This document shows, piece by piece, positions 62,153-64,000 of a stretch of 64,000 nt of DNA. The DNA is from Quillaja saponaria (taxonomy: Eukaryota; Streptophyta; Magnoliopsida; Fabales; Quillajaceae), in NCBI GenBank assembly GCA_029379385.1, contig CM055613.1, positions 15,518,001 to 15,582,000 on the forward strand. Reading direction: 5' to 3'. Both the position numbers and the translations under genes were made by a program. The notes beneath the pieces were generated by a model. That model did no database searches, had not been told where the DNA came from, and worked only from the letters and a program-made list of their open reading frames with translations. How positions within the stretch are numbered: the first letter of the stretch is position 1; each line of letters starts with the position of its first letter.

Positions 62153-62881
62153 ATGAGTACGGTGGATAAGATGTTAATCAAAGGGATTCGGAGTTTCGAC
62201 CCGGAGAACAAGAACGTCATCACTTTCTTCAGGCCCTTAACCCTAATTGTTGGACCCAACGGAGCTGGAAAAACTGTAATTTCTGTCTCCTCAGTGTATT
62301 TTTATGTTTATACGTACATTTAGGGAGGTGGGCATTTTGAGATATTCATGCTTCTGGGTTTTATGACACAGACTATTATAGAGTGCTTGAAGCTTTCATG
62401 TACAGGAGAGCTGCCTCCCAATGCAAGGTCAGGCCACAGTTTCATTCATGACCCCAAGGTCTGTTTCTTCACTCTCTCTCCCACACAAAAATTATGTTTT
62501 CCTTCATTTCTTTTTTGAGTTGGAAAATTAACTGTTAACGTCCTTTAAGTTTTCTACGGAAATGGGTTAGTACTTTATTCTTTAATAACTGTATTTACTC
62601 TAGGTGAGTGAGTTAAGGGGGTTTTATTAAACACTCCCACCCCACCTTACCCAACTATAATTTATAAAAATAATGAAGTAATTCCATAATGGGGTTATTC
62701 TTTGTGGTTGTAGGTTGCAGGGGAAACAGAAACAAAAGGGCAAATTAAACTTCGTTTCAAAACAGCTGCAGGTAAAGATGTGGTGTGTATAAGGTCTTTT
62801 CAGCTGACGCAGAAGGCATCAAAAATGGAATATAAGGCAATTGAGAGCGTGCTTCAAACAATTAATCCTCACTCAGGAGAG
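62153..62881 (+). CDS. RAD50: RAD50 DNA repair ATPase, 5' part (first three coding exons)
   Basis: Exons 62153-62275, 62372-62458 and 62714-62881, all phase 0 with GT-AG introns, encode the first 126 residues. The rest of the gene (about 1,300 residues in plants) lies beyond the window. Visible: the N-terminal [20 protein letters not shown], the Walker A motif GPNGAGKT at residues 34-41 (intron 1 falls directly after it), [17 protein letters not shown], and the RAD50-typical [13 protein letters not shown] and [14 protein letters not shown]50 is the SMC-like ATPase of the MRE11-RAD50-NBS1 complex that tethers and processes double-strand breaks and maintains telomeres. No lesion is seen in this part. 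Confidence 0.95.
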
Positions 62882-63399
62882 GTATAATATGGTTTGACTT
62901 TATTAGTTTGTAATTGATACATTGCATTGCTTCAATTGTTAGATCAAAAGTTGGAATGCTTGCAAATTTGTTATAGCCATGTAATAGTAAGAGGATTTGA
63001 AGTTCATTTTTCTAAAAACCACAATAACATTTAATCTATGAAGCATGGAGAAGGGAAAATGTCACTTGAAATAACTAGACCTGGACACTAACATGTGGAA
63101 TTTAAAAAATCCTAAATTTTGCTGTGCAACACAACAATGAGACTTGAATGTTAAACAGTTAAGATAGGTTCCTTACTTATTTGATCATTTTTAGAATCTG
63201 TTTTTTTTTTATAGGTTATATGCCTTTTATGATTTTGTTTGAGTATTTCCTTGCCTTCATAAGGTACAATTGGATGTGTCTCTACTCAGATTAAAAAGTA
63301 GAACAACATGACTGAATCTGTTTGCTTATCTAATACTAAAGTTCGAAGTTTTTATCCAAATGTACATATATGATATATGTTTAGAAGGTGTCAAACTTA

Positions 63400-64000
63400 T
63401 ATCTAGAGATTTCTGGTTTACTGGTGCGTGGGGAATGAAAAGACACTACTCTGAAGCATGTCTTTGTGTTGGGATGTACAATTCAAACGCCCTTGCTGGT
63501 TGCAAGATTGGGAAGTTGACTTTGTTGGATGCCTTTCTTTTTATGCTATACAAGGTTAACACGAATGGGGACAGGGCAGATGTTATGTGCTGGGCACCAA
63601 ACATTACTGATTGCTTCTCCATGGAAAGTTTTTACATCCAGATGAATACATGCAGCATACTTTCATTCCCTTGGAAATATGTGTAGCTTGCTAAGATTCC
63701 TTGTAAAGTCACGTTTTTTTGTTTAGACAACCTCCCTAAATAGTACACTAACAACAAACAATCTGATGAAGAGAGGTTTTTGCAAAAACAGTGGTGAAAT
63801 GGTGAACCATTTATTTATTCAGTGTCTGATTGCTAGAATCTTGTGGGAGCTAGTTTTTGGGCTCTTTGGGTTTTTTGGGTGATGCCCGGTACTGTTATGG
63901 ATATCTTGTTTAGTTGACACATGTGAGAAGGTAGAAGAAGCAATAAGCTTGCCCGGTGGGCAACCATTTTTGTTTCATGTGGGTGATTTGGGGCTTGAGA
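63400..64000 (+). mobile_element. LINE fragment in RAD50 intron 3 (zf-RVT region)
   Basis: Plus-strand pieces resemble the zinc-binding end of plant LINE reverse transcriptases (zf-RVT, PF13966): MCWAPNITDCFSMESFY, then FPWKYVWxAKIPCKVTFF, then 'LMKRGF..NSGEMVNHLFIHC' and LWELVFGLFGFFWVMPGT. Frames shift and stops occur. The fragment runs off the right edge, so its tail and target duplication cannot be seen. Confidence 0.7.

Overview
This is plant nuclear DNA, almost certainly from a eudicot. It is strongly AT-rich, gene-poor and intron-containing, and it is filled with plant-type transposons (Ty1/copia, Ty3/gypsy, LINE, CACTA, hAT-like MITEs). The genes are plant orthologues. I cannot name the species. 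A small cysteine-rich peptide near the left end recalls legume nodule-specific peptides, but that is too weak to place the organism.

Layout. At 1-3.1 kb there is an isolated exon-like ORF with one membrane segment (1315-1477) and a two-exon secreted cysteine-rich peptide gene (2680-3052). At 3.1-11.1 kb lie old repeats: LTR and TRIM-like fragments, a 136-bp tandem duplication, a TTCGAA-rich palindromic block and AT-rich spacer. At 11,165-12,529 (minus) there is an intact single-exon UDP-glucuronate 4-epimerase (GAE family). A complete but dead Ty1/copia element (minus orientation) spans 16,899-24,069, with two 463-bp LTRs. A Ty3/gypsy gag relic lies near 25 kb, and foldback/MITE-like elements cover 27.2-29.5 kb. 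At 30,143-37,011 (minus) I reconstruct a six-exon Werner-type 3'-5' exonuclease (WEX, 318 aa) with all DEDDy catalytic residues. Its 3.8-kb intron 1 ... and 3.5-kb intron 2 are large, and intron 2 holds a 5'-truncated LINE with a 12-bp target-site duplication.

From 39.1 to 56.2 kb I see a nested pair of CACTA (En/Spm) transposons. An old, degenerate outer element (39,091 to about 56,235, transposase remains on the minus strand) is split by a younger 9.8-kb inner element (44,041-53,870) with clear inverted termini and a TAT target duplication. Both carry internal tandem repeats of similar length (about 169 bp and 177 bp) but different sequence. From 56.3 to 61.3 kb there is a 0.3-kb tandem duplication and two hAT-like MITEs, one with a perfect 8-bp duplication. 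From 62,153 rightward begins RAD50 (first three coding exons, 126 aa with Walker A). The window ends inside its third intron, which carries a LINE fragment.

How the genes relate. GAE serves pectin precursor synthesis in the Golgi. WEX and RAD50 both process DNA ends, but they are divergent, 25 kb apart and separated by transposons, so I see no sign of a functional cluster. I found no convincingly new multi-gene system. The most original items are the cysteine-rich peptide gene, the nested CACTA pair with period-matched internal satellites, and the foldback element with a tRNA-like core.
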